From Tannerella sp. (GTDB taxonomy: Bacteria > Bacteroidota > Bacteroidia > Bacteroidales > Tannerellaceae), in the NCBI GenBank assembly GCA_031272655.1, contig JAISTJ010000211.1:1-5970 (forward strand): 5,970 nt of DNA, given 5' to 3'. The notes below the pieces were generated by a model. That model did not search any database, was not told the DNA's origin, and saw nothing but the letters and a program-made list of their open reading frames with translations. Position numbers and translations under genes: made by a program. Below, in pieces: positions 5,927-5,970 of this stretch. Numbering within the stretch: position 1 is the first letter of the stretch; each line of letters opens with the position of its first letter.

Positions 5927-5970
5927 ATGGCTAAGAAAGTATCAGATAAGCAGAAGTTATCGTCGAAGCG
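5927..5970 (+). CDS. N-terminus of an unidentified protein (partial)
   Basis: An ATG at 5927-5929 opens a frame to the right edge, encoding MAKKVSDKQKLSSK plus an incomplete codon. An in-frame TAA at 5912-5914 makes this the first possible start. The fragment is rich in lysine and serine, with no signal peptide, so a cytoplasmic or nucleic-acid-associated protein is possible, but 14 residues do not identify a family. The well-formed promoter immediately upstream is the main reason to believe in the gene. It is transcribed divergently from the minus-strand operon. Confidence 0.65.
   Translation, partial: MAKKVSDKQKLSSK

Overview
The window looks like a chromosomal segment of a Bacteroidota, most likely a Bacteroidales. 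Three things point there. The promoters fit the Bacteroidetes -33/-7 form (TTTG, about 19 nt, TAnnTTTG). One gene encodes a gliding-motility-type C-terminal domain (a type B sorting signal of the type IX secretion system, T9SS). The UvrA is of a form I associate with this phylum. The assignment rests on family knowledge, not on a search.

Layout. Positions 1-5426 are almost fully coding on the minus strand. Read in transcription order they are: a signal-peptide protein with a PKD-like region and a type B T9SS sorting domain (4074-5426); an MltD-like lytic transglycosylase (3125-4087, overlapping the previous gene by 14 nt); uvrA (285-3122, starting 2 nt after the transglycosylase stop); and the N-terminus of an exported protein resembling heparinase II/III-type polysaccharide lyases (1-245, starting 39 nt after uvrA and running off the left edge). 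The tight spacing suggests one transcription unit. A -7 box (5432-5439) lies only 5 nt before the first start codon, so the first mRNA is probably leaderless or nearly so. No other promoter was found between the genes.

Positions 5427-5926 hold no gene. About 340 nt of this gap (5494-5834) is a patchwork of short repeats: a GCGAAG/GCAAA-type direct repeat, a run of six small palindromes mostly with 3-nt loops, and a piece resembling the widespread intergenic 'GCGAGG..CGAAGCAATCC' repeat. The last strong palindrome is followed by six T's and looks like an intrinsic terminator although no gene precedes it. A textbook Bacteroidetes promoter at 5870-5900 then drives a divergent plus-strand gene starting at 5927, of which only 14 complete codons are present.

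Functionally, the minus-strand unit would place a secreted surface protein and a peptidoglycan-cleaving enzyme upstream of the nucleotide-excision-repair damage sensor. The first two make sense together at the envelope; uvrA is probably a positional passenger. I see no clear new multi-gene system. The most unusual stretch is the palindrome-rich intergenic region.
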